Shown here one piece after another: positions 56,887 to 64,000 of a stretch of 64,000 nucleotides of DNA (position 1 is the stretch's first letter; every line of letters starts with the position of its first letter). The translations under genes and the position numbers were made by a program. The notes beneath the pieces were generated by a model. It made no database searches and was not told where the DNA came from. It saw only the letters and a program-made list of their open reading frames with translations. Location: the NCBI RefSeq assembly GCF_020510685.1, contig NZ_CP075185.1, positions 558,001-622,000 on the forward strand. The letters are read 5' to 3'. Source of the stretch: Dechloromonas denitrificans. Lineage in GTDB: Bacteria > Pseudomonadota > Gammaproteobacteria > Burkholderiales > Rhodocyclaceae.

Positions 56887-57085
56887 GATCAAGGTAGTGG
56901 TGGTTTTGCTGGTGTTGGCCATTGTCGTCAGTCTGTTTTCCGGGCTTTTTTCGCTCTATCGCGAGCGAGGCGCCGGGACGCGCACGGTGCGCCTGCTGAC
57001 CTGGCGGGTCGGTCTGTCGATCGCGCTGTTCGCCTTGTTGCTGCTGGCCTTCCGCTTCGGTTTCATCGCCGGCTACACCCAGTAA
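56885..57085 (+). CDS. DUF2909 twin transmembrane protein
   Basis: 66 residues with two membrane helices (VVVVLLVLAIVVSLFSGLFSL and LSIALFALLLLAFRFGFIAG). DUF2909 proteins are found in proteobacterial cytochrome oxidase loci; function unknown. GGAGCG seven bases upstream supports ATG 56885. It is the only plus-strand gene inside the ctaC-ctaA run: its start overlaps the SURF1 start (CATG) and its end overlaps the ctaE end by 13 bp. Confidence 0.85.
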   Translation: MIKVVVVLLVLAIVVSLFSGLFSLYRERGAGTRTVRLLTWRVGLSIALFALLLLAFRFGFIAGYTQ

Positions 57086-57939
57086 ACGAAGACGAAGAGC
57101 AGCAGCCAGACGACATCGACGAAGTGCCAGTACCAGGCGACGCCTTCAAAGGCGAAGTGCCGTTCGCTGTCGAAATGGCCGTTCAGGCTGCGCAGCAGGA
57201 TCACCGCCAGCATGATGGTGCCGAGCGTCACGTGAAAACCGTGGAAGCCGGTGAGCATGAAGAAGGTGGCGCCATAGGCGCCGGCCCCCATGGTCAGGCC
57301 CAGTTCGCTGTAGGCGTGGTGGTATTCGTAGGCCTGGAAGCCGATGAACAGCATGCCAAGCAGCACCGTCGCGGCCAGCCCGATGATCAACTGGCAGCGC
57401 TGGTTGCGCAGCAGCCCCCAGTGCGCCCAGGTCAGGGTGGCGCCGGAACTCAAGAGCAGCGAGGTATTGATCGCCGGGATGCCCCAGGCGCCCATCGGCG
57501 TGAACGGGTTGCCTTTCGGGCCGCTGCTCGGCCAGGTGCCGGCGAATTCCGGCCACAGGCTGGTGCCGTGGGCGGCCGTCATGCCGCCCAGTTCGGGTAC
57601 GGCGATCACCCGCAGGTAGAACAGCGCGCCGAAAAAGGCGGCGAAGAACATCACTTCCGAGGCGATGAACCAGACCATGCCGTAGCGGAAGGAAACGTCT
57701 TCCCAGTCGCGATAGGCGCCGCGCCGCGATTCGCCGATGACCCGGCCGAACCAGCCGAACAGCACATAGACGATGATCGCGAAGCCGCCGAGCATGACCC
57801 AGCGGCCGAGGTCGAAGCCATTGATCGCCTGGATGAAGCCGAGCGCTAGAAAGAACATGCCGCCGGCCAGGATGACCGGATAGAGCGTCGGCTGGGGCAC
57901 GAAGTAGTGTTGGCGTGCGGGCGTGCTGTGGCTGCTCAT
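57073..57939 (-). CDS. ctaE: cytochrome c oxidase subunit III
   Basis: 288 residues, seven helices, with HYFVPQPTLYPVILAGG at the N-terminus, FIASEVMFFAAFFGALFYLR (conserved SEVMFF), FQAYEYHHA and the C-terminal GVAWYWHFVDVVWLLLF. The start overlaps the ctaG stop (ATGA). Confidence 0.97.
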   Translation of the reverse strand: MSSHSTPARQHYFVPQPTLYPVILAGGMFFLALGFIQAINGFDLGRWVMLGGFAIIVYVLFGWFGRVIGESRRGAYRDWEDVSFRYGMVWFIASEVMFFAAFFGALFYLRVIAVPELGGMTAAHGTSLWPEFAGTWPSSGPKGNPFTPMGAWGIPAINTSLLLSSGATLTWAHWGLLRNQRCQLIIGLAATVLLGMLFIGFQAYEYHHAYSELGLTMGAGAYGATFFMLTGFHGFHVTLGTIMLAVILLRSLNGHFDSERHFAFEGVAWYWHFVDVVWLLLFVFVYWV

Positions 57940-58544
57940 CGGGCCTCCCGGGGCGTGGTCAGGGTCTGGCGTTGTCCGTCGATGCTGAAAAAGGCGTAGG
58001 ACAGCGTGATGTGGGTGATGTCGTCCGCCATCTCCGGCTTGATGATGAAAGCTAGCGGCATTTCCACCGCTTCGCCCGGGCCGAGGGTTTGCTGGGTGAA
58101 GCAGAAGCACTCGATCTTGTCGAAGTAGCGGGCGGCCTGGCCGGGGCTGATGCTCGGCACGGCCTGGCCGGTGATCCGGCGGTCCGAAGTGTTGCGCACC
58201 AGATAGCTGACCTGCTGCAGTTCGCCGGGATGGGCATCGAGGCTGAAGGTCAGCGGCCGCATCTCCCAGGGCAGGCCGGGCATCACCGTGCCGGTGAATT
58301 CGACGCGGACGCTGCGGCTGACATCGACCCGTGGCGTCGGGGTCGGGCCGCCCGCCGTGAGCAGGCCGCCGACGCCAAAGCCGGTGCTGCGCCCGGCGCT
58401 CTTGCCGTTGAAACCGGTCGCTTCGCAGAGCACGTTGTAGAGCGGCACCAGGGCAAAGGCGAAGACGAAGGCGGCGGCGACCAGCAGCAACAGCCGGCCG
58501 ATCAGGCGGGCGTGCTTGGCGGGGGCGGGATGGGCCTGTTCCAT
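57936..58544 (-). CDS. ctaG: cytochrome c oxidase assembly protein CtaG (Cox11)
   Basis: Delivers copper to the CuB site of subunit I. 202 residues: membrane helix near residues 17-37, the adjacent VPLYNVLCEATGFNGK, and a periplasmic Ig-like domain with the copper motif IECFCFTQQTL. It sits 4 bp after the small oxidase protein. Confidence 0.96.
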   Translation of the reverse strand: MEQAHPAPAKHARLIGRLLLLVAAAFVFAFALVPLYNVLCEATGFNGKSAGRSTGFGVGGLLTAGGPTPTPRVDVSRSVRVEFTGTVMPGLPWEMRPLTFSLDAHPGELQQVSYLVRNTSDRRITGQAVPSISPGQAARYFDKIECFCFTQQTLGPGEAVEMPLAFIIKPEMADDITHITLSYAFFSIDGQRQTLTTPREAR

Positions 58545-58548
58545 CGGC

Positions 58549-58686
58549 TTAGCGTTTGATGAACAGGCCGATGATGTAGATCGCCAGCGCCACGGCCCCG
58601 AGCAGCCAGCCGAGGCGGCGCGCGGCGGCGCGGCGGCGCTGCAGTTCGTCAGCGGAAAAACGCTGGGTCATGTTCGCTTCGCTCAT
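58549..58686 (-). CDS. small cytochrome oxidase-associated membrane protein
   Basis: 45 residues with one C-terminal helix (GWLLGAVALAIYIIGLFI) after a basic region (DELQRRRAAARR). Small proteins of this design follow ctaD in betaproteobacteria. Its ATG overlaps the ctaD stop by 4 bp (ATGA), which argues it is real. Role unknown. Confidence 0.75.
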   Translation of the reverse strand: MSEANMTQRFSADELQRRRAAARRLGWLLGAVALAIYIIGLFIKR

Positions 58687-60275
58687 TTGACCACCGGCTG
58701 GATTTCCCAGCTGTGGTGCGGCGGTGGCGAGGCGAGTTCCCATTCCAGGCCTTCGGCACCTTCCCAGACGCGGTTCTCGACCTTCGGGCCACCCCGTATA
58801 CAGGCCCAGATATTCCAGGCAAAGAGCAGCTGGCTGAAGCCGAGGATGAAGGCTCCGAGGGTCGAGATCGCATTGAATTCGGCAAACTGCAGCGCGTAAT
58901 CGGGAATGCGTCGCGGCATGCCGGCCAGGCCGAGGAAGAATTGCGGAATGAAAGTCAGATTGAAGGAAAACACCGTCAGCCAGAAATGCAGCTTGCCGAG
59001 CTTTTCGCTGTACATGTGGCCGGTCCATTTCGGCAGCCAGTAATAGACGCCGGTCATCACGCCCATGATGCCGCCGGCGAACAGCGCGTAATGGAAGTGG
59101 GCGACGACGAAGTAGCTGTGGTGGTACTGCGCGTCGGCCGCGACGTCGGCGAGGATCAGCCCGGTCAGGCCGGCGATGCCGAACAGGACGATGAAGCCGA
59201 CGGCGAACAGCATCGGCGTCTCGAAACTCATCGCCCCTTTCCACATCGTGGCGATCCAGCAGAAGAAGAGCACGGCCAGCGGTATCGAAATCGCCATGGT
59301 GCTGAACATGAAATAGATCAGCGCCGGCACCGGCATGCCGGCGGTGAAGAAGTGGTGCGCCCAGACCACCACCGAGAGCAGGCCGATGCAGATGAAGCTG
59401 TAGACCTGCGCGGTGTGGCCGTAGGTCGGCTTGCGCGAGAAGGTGGACAGGACGTGCGGCATCAGCCCCCAGACCGGCAGCAGCAGGATGTACACCTCGG
59501 GGTGGCCGAAGAACCAGAACAGATGCTGAAAGAGGATAGGGTCGCCGCCGCCGGCCGCGTCGAAGAAATGCGTGCCGAAATGGCGGTCGGTGAGCAGCAT
59601 GGTCACCGCGCCGGCCAGCACCGGCAGCGTGGCGATCAGCATGAAGGCGGTGATCAGCCAGCCCCAGGCGAAGAGCGGCATCTTCATCAGGGTCATGCCG
59701 GGGGCGCGCATGTTGAAGATGGTGACGATGATGTTGATCGACCCCATGATCGACGAGATGCCCAGGATATGCACCGCGAAAATGGCGAAATCGACGCCCA
59801 TGCCGCCCTGTACCGAGAGCGGGGCGTAGAAGGTCCAGCCGGTGGCCAGCGCGCCGTCGCCGATGCCGAGCACGGCCAGGCTGAAGGGCAGAGTGAGCAG
59901 GAAGGCGGCCGGCGGCAGCAGCCAGAAGCCCCAGTTGTTCAGCCGGGGCAGCGCCATGTCCGGGGCGCCCAGCATCAGCGGCAGCATCCAGTTGGCGAAG
60001 CCGGTGGCGGCCGGCATCAGCGCGCCGAAGATCATTACCAGCGCGTGAATGCCGATCAGCTGGTTGAAGAATTCCGGTTGCATCAGCTGCAGGCCGGGCT
60101 GGAACAATTCGGCCCGCACCGCCAGGATCATCGCGCCGCCGACGAAGAACATCAGCAGCGAGAAGCTCAGGTACATCGTGCCGATGTCCTTGTGGTTGGT
60201 CGTCGTCAACCAGCGCATGACGCCGCCGGAATAAGGCTCGGCGTGGCCGGCGGGGTGGGTTGTGCTTGCGCTCAT
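58683..60275 (-). CDS. ctaD: cytochrome c oxidase subunit I
   Basis: Heme-copper catalytic subunit, 530 residues, twelve helices. Heme and copper ligands are in GIHALVMIFGALMP, FWFFGHPEVYILLLPVWG (His-Tyr cross-link), VVWAHHFFTAG and YHHSYFVVAHFHYALF. The K-channel lysine region follows IYFMFST. It starts 9 bp after the ctaC stop. Confidence 0.98.
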   Translation of the reverse strand: MSASTTHPAGHAEPYSGGVMRWLTTTNHKDIGTMYLSFSLLMFFVGGAMILAVRAELFQPGLQLMQPEFFNQLIGIHALVMIFGALMPAATGFANWMLPLMLGAPDMALPRLNNWGFWLLPPAAFLLTLPFSLAVLGIGDGALATGWTFYAPLSVQGGMGVDFAIFAVHILGISSIMGSINIIVTIFNMRAPGMTLMKMPLFAWGWLITAFMLIATLPVLAGAVTMLLTDRHFGTHFFDAAGGGDPILFQHLFWFFGHPEVYILLLPVWGLMPHVLSTFSRKPTYGHTAQVYSFICIGLLSVVVWAHHFFTAGMPVPALIYFMFSTMAISIPLAVLFFCWIATMWKGAMSFETPMLFAVGFIVLFGIAGLTGLILADVAADAQYHHSYFVVAHFHYALFAGGIMGVMTGVYYWLPKWTGHMYSEKLGKLHFWLTVFSFNLTFIPQFFLGLAGMPRRIPDYALQFAEFNAISTLGAFILGFSQLLFAWNIWACIRGGPKVENRVWEGAEGLEWELASPPPHHSWEIQPVVK

Positions 60276-60284
60276 GCCAATCTC

Positions 60285-61454
60285 CTAGCGTAGGGCCTTG
60301 ACCTGGGCTGGCTGGACCATGTCGCCCCGGGTATTGCCGAAACTGTTGCGTTCGTAGGTGACGACGGCGGCCAGTTCGACATCGGACAGGCTGTTGCGGA
60401 ATGCCTGCATCGCGGTGTTGACCTTGCCGTTCAGCACGCGGTCGAGATGGCTGTCCTTGGCCGGTTTGCCGTCGGCGCCGAACAGCGGCGCATTGACCAC
60501 CGGGCTGCCGGCCAGCGCCGGGAAGGCCGGCGGCAGGCCCTGGCCGTTGGTCTGGTGACAGGCGACGCATTGTTTCTCGTAAACTTCCTTGCCGGTCGCC
60601 AGCAGTTCGTCCTTGCTCCACGTCCGGTCGGCGCCGCCTGCTGCTGCCTTGGCCTCGGCCTTCTTGGTCTCAAGCCAGACCAGGTATTCGGCTTCCGGCA
60701 GCGCCTGGACAACCACCGGCATGAAGCCATGGTCCTTGCCGCACAGCTCGGCGCACTGGCCCCGGTAGATGCCGGGCTTGTCGATCTGCACCCAGGTTTC
60801 GCGCAGGAAGCCGGGCACGGCATCGCGCTTGACGCCGAACTGCGGTACCCACCAGGTGTGGATGACGTCGGTCGAGGTGAGCAGCACGCGGACCTTTTTG
60901 CCGACCGGCAGGACCACCGGGTTGTCGACTTCCAGCAGGTAATGTTCGCCCTTGGCCTCGGCGTTGCTGATCTGCTGGCGCGGCGTGGCCAGCGTGCTGA
61001 TGAACTTGACGCCGGCTTCCGGGTACTCGTATTGCCATTTCCACTGCATGCCGGTGACTTTGAGCACCATGTCGGCGCGCGTCTTGGTGTCTTCCATGCT
61101 GATGATCGCCTGGACCGCCGGGATGCCCATCAGCACGAAGTCGATGAAGAGCAGGATGGCAAACGGAATGAGCACCCAGAACCACTGCAGCGCGCCGCTC
61201 GGCCCGACGAACTTGGCCGGCTGGTGGCCGATGCTTTTGCGGTGGCGGATCATCGAGTAGATCATGATGGCGAACACCACCACGAACAGCACGGTGATGA
61301 TCAGCATGAACTCGTTGTGAATGTGCAGCGTTTCCCGGGCGATCGGCGTCACCGGTTCCGGGAAGTTGTAGTTGTAGGCCGCCAGGCCAGGCAGCGGCAG
61401 CAGCGCTGCCAGGCTGGCCAGCAGACAGCGCGATGATCGAGAATCGGTCTTCAA
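60285..61454 (-). CDS. ctaC: cytochrome c oxidase subunit II with fused cytochrome c domain
   Basis: 389 residues: signal peptide, two membrane helices, CuA domain with the ligands in TWWVPQFGVKRDAVPG and GQCAELCGKDHGFMPVVV, then a C-terminal cytochrome c domain (residues ~285-380) with heme motif CVACH and a distal methionine candidate in NTAMQAF. This is the caa3-type arrangement, letting an electron donor pass electrons to CuA within one protein. The start is TTG 61454, with AGGAGG a few bases upstream. First gene of the oxidase run. Confidence 0.95.
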   Translation of the reverse strand: MKTDSRSSRCLLASLAALLPLPGLAAYNYNFPEPVTPIARETLHIHNEFMLIITVLFVVVFAIMIYSMIRHRKSIGHQPAKFVGPSGALQWFWVLIPFAILLFIDFVLMGIPAVQAIISMEDTKTRADMVLKVTGMQWKWQYEYPEAGVKFISTLATPRQQISNAEAKGEHYLLEVDNPVVLPVGKKVRVLLTSTDVIHTWWVPQFGVKRDAVPGFLRETWVQIDKPGIYRGQCAELCGKDHGFMPVVVQALPEAEYLVWLETKKAEAKAAAGGADRTWSKDELLATGKEVYEKQCVACHQTNGQGLPPAFPALAGSPVVNAPLFGADGKPAKDSHLDRVLNGKVNTAMQAFRNSLSDVELAAVVTYERNSFGNTRGDMVQPAQVKALR

Positions 61455-61758
61455 GCAAGCCTCCTCCTGTGTTGCCTGGCCTCTGGTTCCGCGTTGTCTT
61501 TTTTTGCGCTGCCCAGATGCCCGGTTCTAGCCTCAATGCTCTGGTGGACATCTGCTCCTGTTGTGCCGGGGATGCTGACGGGCTTCGGCAAGTGGCCGCG
61601 CTTCAAGGAAAGCGGGGCGCAGGGACGACCGGGCAACCAGGCATTGCGCCTTGCTGTCGTGGCTCGCTGAATCGGCCATCCCCTTCCTCCCTTGTGAGAA
61701 GCGACGTCAGCATTCAGAATCGGATACATTTACTTAAGTTCAATTAATTTACTCATTG
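61455..61758. other. divergent intergenic region ctaC / SCO1
   Basis: 304 bp between the divergent starts. It should hold both promoters. The part next to SCO1 is AT-rich (61725-61755), while the ctaC side is GC-rich. No convincing -35/-10 pair, repeat or conserved gene is seen. A minus-strand frame at 61451-61729 has no ribosome site or family and is not counted. Confidence 0.5.
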
Positions 61759-62337
61759 ATGATTAATCGCCTGTGCATATTGTTGTGTTGTCTGCTGGCA
61801 GTCGCCTGTAGCCGGGAAGCGCCTGCCTTCCGCGCGACCGATCTGACCGGCGCCACGTTCGGCCGCCAGCTGGCCCTGCCCGATCACAACGGCCGGCTGC
61901 GTTCGCTGGCCGATTTTCGCGGCCAGGCGGTGGTCGTCTTCTTCGGCTATACCTCCTGTCCGGATATCTGCCCGGGCACGCTGGCCCGCTTCGCCGAAGC
62001 GATGAAGGCGCTCGGGCCGGACGCGGCCAAGGTCCAGGTGCTGTTCGTCAGTCTCGATCCGGAGCGCGACAGCGCCGAACGTCTGAAGGCCTTCGTGCCC
62101 TGGTTCTACCCGAGCTTCCTCGGCTTGCGCGGCGATGCCGAACAGACCCGCGCCGCCGCCAGCGAATTCCGCGTCTTCAGCGCCCGCAAGGAGGTTGGCG
62201 GCGGCCTCGGTTACGTTCTCGACCATTCGGCCGGCGCCTATCTCTACGACCCGGCCGGCCGCCTCCGGCTCTACGTCAAGGATGGCGCCGCCGTCGCCGA
62301 CATTGTCGCCGACCTGCGCCTGCTGCTCGCCGACTAG
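61759..62337 (+). CDS. SCO1/SenC family copper chaperone
   Basis: 192 residues with a lipoprotein-like signal (LCILLCCLLAVACS) and the SCO thioredoxin fold: copper motif TSCPDICPGTLA (CxxxC) near residue 70, SLDPERDS, and the distal histidine in VLDHSAGAYLYDP. It supplies copper to CuA of subunit II. Divergent from ctaC. ATG 61759 is used; a TTG one codon earlier is also in frame. Confidence 0.94.
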   Translation: MINRLCILLCCLLAVACSREAPAFRATDLTGATFGRQLALPDHNGRLRSLADFRGQAVVVFFGYTSCPDICPGTLARFAEAMKALGPDAAKVQVLFVSLDPERDSAERLKAFVPWFYPSFLGLRGDAEQTRAAASEFRVFSARKEVGGGLGYVLDHSAGAYLYDPAGRLRLYVKDGAAVADIVADLRLLLAD

Positions 62338-62461
62338 CGGCCAGCCGTCCGGCGGCCAAGGTCGAGGCTGCCGATCGCCGGTGCCGCACAGTTCTTTGAC
62401 AACGCAGCATAGTCATGTATGCTGGCCTGGCATTTTTGACATTTTTATGGGATATGGTGCG

Positions 62462-63763
62462 ATGCAACCGGAACGTCAGCGCCTCATTCGTTCATTGTTC
62501 GACGAGTACATCGAGATGTACGCCTCGCGCGACGAGCGCCTGACGACGCGCTTCAGCGAGAACTTCAGCGGCTACGCCGGGAGCAGCGACCGGTTGGTCA
62601 CCGACCGGGACGAGTGGATCCGGGTCACCCGCCTCGATTTCGCGCAGGTGCCCGGGCGGATCCGGATCGAAATGCTCGACTTCGCGCCGCAGGATCTGGC
62701 CGAGGACGTCGTCGCGGCGACCGCCTTTTTCCATATTCACCTGCCGCAACACGACCCCGTTCTGGCGCGCGAAACGGCCCGCCTGGTGCTGGTCTTCCGG
62801 CGCGAAGGCGACGCCTGGATGATCGCCCACAGCGGGATTTCGATCCCCTTCGGCCTGGCCAGAGAGGGCGAGGTCTACCCGATGTGGCGCTTGCAGGAAC
62901 GCAATCATGAACTGGAGGCGCTGGTCGACGAGCGCACGCAAGCGCTGAAAGTCGCCAACGACGCCCTGGCGGCCCATCGCAGCCATCTGGAAACCGAGGT
63001 CGAACAGCGCACGGCGGCCCTCTCCATCGCCAAGGAGGCGGCCGAGGCGGCCAGTCGAGCCAAAACCATCTTCCTGACCACGGTCAGCCATGAACTCCGC
63101 ACCCCGATGAATGCGATCATGGGGATGACCGCGATGGCCCGCAGCCACGCCACCGACCCGGCGCTGGTCCACCGGCTGACGGTGATCGACGGCGCCTCGC
63201 GTCGCCTGCTGGCCGTGATCAACGACATCCTCGACATCTCGCGGCTGGAGGCGGAGCGCCTGACCCTGGAATGCCAGGACTTCACGCTGGCCGAAATTCT
63301 CGACAACATCACCGCGACCCTCGGCCGCAAGGCCGGCGACAAAGGCCTGCAACTGGCGGTTCATGTGCCGCCGGAAGTCAGCAGCACGCTGCTGCGCGGC
63401 GATCCGGTACGCCTGGAGCAAATACTGCTCAACCTGGCCGATAACGCCGTCAAATTCACCGACCAGGGCCGGATCAACTTGCGCGCCGGGCTGACCGAGC
63501 TGGGTCCGGACAGCATCAAGTTGAGCATTGAAGTGCAGGACAGCGGCATCGGCATCGCCGGCAAGGACATCGACCGTCTGTTCTCGCTCTTCGAACAAGG
63601 CGATGGTTCGCTGAGCCGAAAATATGGCGGCACCGGCCTTGGCCTGGCGATCAGCAAGCGTCTGGCCCAGTTGATGGGCGGCGACATCCGGGTAAGCAGC
63701 GAAGCGGGCGTCGGCAGCACCTTCTCGCTGACCGTTCGCCTGAACCGCGCCGCCGGCAATTGA
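62462..63763 (+). CDS. sensor histidine kinase with N-terminal SnoaL-like domain
   Basis: 433 residues and no membrane helix, so cytosolic. Residues ~1-145 form an NTF2/SnoaL-like fold (LFDEYIEMYASRDERLTTRF through WMIAHSGISIPFG), an unusual sensor, followed by a coiled coil of two heptad blocks, the HisKA box TVSHELRTPMNAIMGM near residue 210, and HATPase motifs LNLADNAVKFTDQG, DSGIGI and GGTGLGLAISKRL. No receiver domain or regulator is adjacent in the window. ATG 62462 is preferred; ATG 62447 is five codons upstream. Confidence 0.9.
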   Translation: MQPERQRLIRSLFDEYIEMYASRDERLTTRFSENFSGYAGSSDRLVTDRDEWIRVTRLDFAQVPGRIRIEMLDFAPQDLAEDVVAATAFFHIHLPQHDPVLARETARLVLVFRREGDAWMIAHSGISIPFGLAREGEVYPMWRLQERNHELEALVDERTQALKVANDALAAHRSHLETEVEQRTAALSIAKEAAEAASRAKTIFLTTVSHELRTPMNAIMGMTAMARSHATDPALVHRLTVIDGASRRLLAVINDILDISRLEAERLTLECQDFTLAEILDNITATLGRKAGDKGLQLAVHVPPEVSSTLLRGDPVRLEQILLNLADNAVKFTDQGRINLRAGLTELGPDSIKLSIEVQDSGIGIAGKDIDRLFSLFEQGDGSLSRKYGGTGLGLAISKRLAQLMGGDIRVSSEAGVGSTFSLTVRLNRAAGN

Positions 63764-63769
63764 GCGCCG

Positions 63770-64000
63770 CTAACCGAGCTTGTCGAAAAGCTGCCGGTAC
63801 AGTCGCCGCATCTGCTTCAGATCGTTGGCGTCGGCTGTTGCGCGGCCGTAGCGGGCCGTCTCGAACAGCCGGGTCAGCGCCGATGTTTCAGCCTCCAGGT
63901 GGGGGCGAAACTGGGTCATGGCGGCGAGATATTCGCGGGTGTTGGCGGCCGGTGGGCGGGGCGTATCCTGGATGACGAACAGCCTTTCCATAGCCTGGTA
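63770..64000 (-). CDS. 3' end of a DUF4129-like protein, 5' part beyond the window
   Basis: At least 76 residues, open through the window edge. The sequence TPRPPAANTREYLAAM, then ALTRLFETARYGRATAD, matches the C-terminal DUF4129 domain, often found in transglutaminase-like membrane proteins. An internal ATG at 63991 is probably not the start because the frame continues upstream. Convergent with the kinase gene, 6 bp apart. Confidence 0.7.
   Translation of the reverse strand, partial: YQAMERLFVIQDTPRPPAANTREYLAAMTQFRPHLEAETSALTRLFETARYGRATADANDLKQMRRLYRQLFDKLG

Noticed and set aside
58713..60293. 526-codon plus-strand frame opposite ctaD
   Set aside because: Subunit I ligand motifs on the minus strand are decisive; the plus translation is a low-complexity H/R/Q/E-rich shadow.
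61451..61729. 92-codon minus-strand frame upstream of ctaC
   Set aside because: No ribosome site, no family, composition typical of non-coding GC-rich DNA, and it occupies the divergent promoter region.

Overview
The window is high-GC bacterial DNA, densely packed, and reads as the chromosome of a betaproteobacterium, most likely a member of the Rhodocyclales (Dechloromonas/Azonexus-like). This placement is inferred from gene order and protein flavour: ispE / tRNA-Gln / prs / rplY, ftsY-ftsE-ftsX, coaE-zapD-yacG, and a caa3-type cytochrome oxidase cluster with ctaG, SURF1, ctaB and ctaA. No rRNA or other species marker is present, so the genus is not certain.

Layout. 1-5.9 kb: translation and envelope housekeeping on the minus strand (rplY, prs, tRNA-Gln, ispE, lolB, a TPR protein), then mutM on the plus strand. 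5.9-12 kb: a bacterial dynamin-like GTPase, then a minus-strand run of ferredoxin, coaD, rsmD and a catalytic/non-catalytic pair of M16 peptidases. 12-17 kb: ftsY-ftsE-ftsX, a Tat-exported flavoprotein and an M48 lipoprotein protease. 17-27.6 kb: a heme-motif histidine kinase, a NamZ-like muramidase, a DOMON-like protein, trpB2, a SPOR protein, coaE, zapD, yacG, a Nudix-ThiE fusion, a DUF815 ATPase and mltA. 27.6-29 kb: amt, preceded by what looks like an NtrC box and a sigma-54 promoter.

28.9-33.4 kb is the accessory island. It holds a complete IS3-family element, a filamentous-haemagglutinin/CdiA remnant, a SMI1/KNR4-type immunity gene, a REP-associated tyrosine transposase (RAYT), and an orphan RNase A-like CdiA C-terminal toxin with its CdiI immunity gene. 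Five copies of a GTGGTCTGTCCCCTATT-like repeat punctuate the island. The toxin/immunity pair is enclosed by a perfect 28-bp inverted repeat of this family.

33.4-43 kb holds a redoxin/DsbD-like fusion, an acyl-CoA synthetase / acyl carrier protein / GNAT operon, small orphan genes, a cupin protein, a 1003-residue PAS sensor kinase, a secreted NTF2-like protein and a BcsS-like protein. 43.2-50.1 kb holds an unusual overlapping operon: a PqqD-like protein, an ATP-grasp ligase, a fold-III PLP decarboxylase and a urea-transporter/M23-peptidase fusion. A peptide-binding lipoprotein lies upstream. 50.3-53.5 kb: a dienelactone-hydrolase-like protein and a Wzz/GumC-like protein fused to a degenerate tyrosine-recombinase domain.

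53.6-62.3 kb is the aa3/caa3 cytochrome c oxidase locus: ctaC with a fused cytochrome c domain, ctaD, a small protein, ctaG, ctaE, SURF1, a SCO-like protein, ctaB and ctaA, with a divergent SCO1. The window ends with a histidine kinase and the 3' end of a DUF4129-like gene.

The strongest candidates for new biology are the repeat-bounded CDI cassette, the PqqD/ATP-grasp/decarboxylase/UT-M23 operon, and the Wzz-recombinase fusion.
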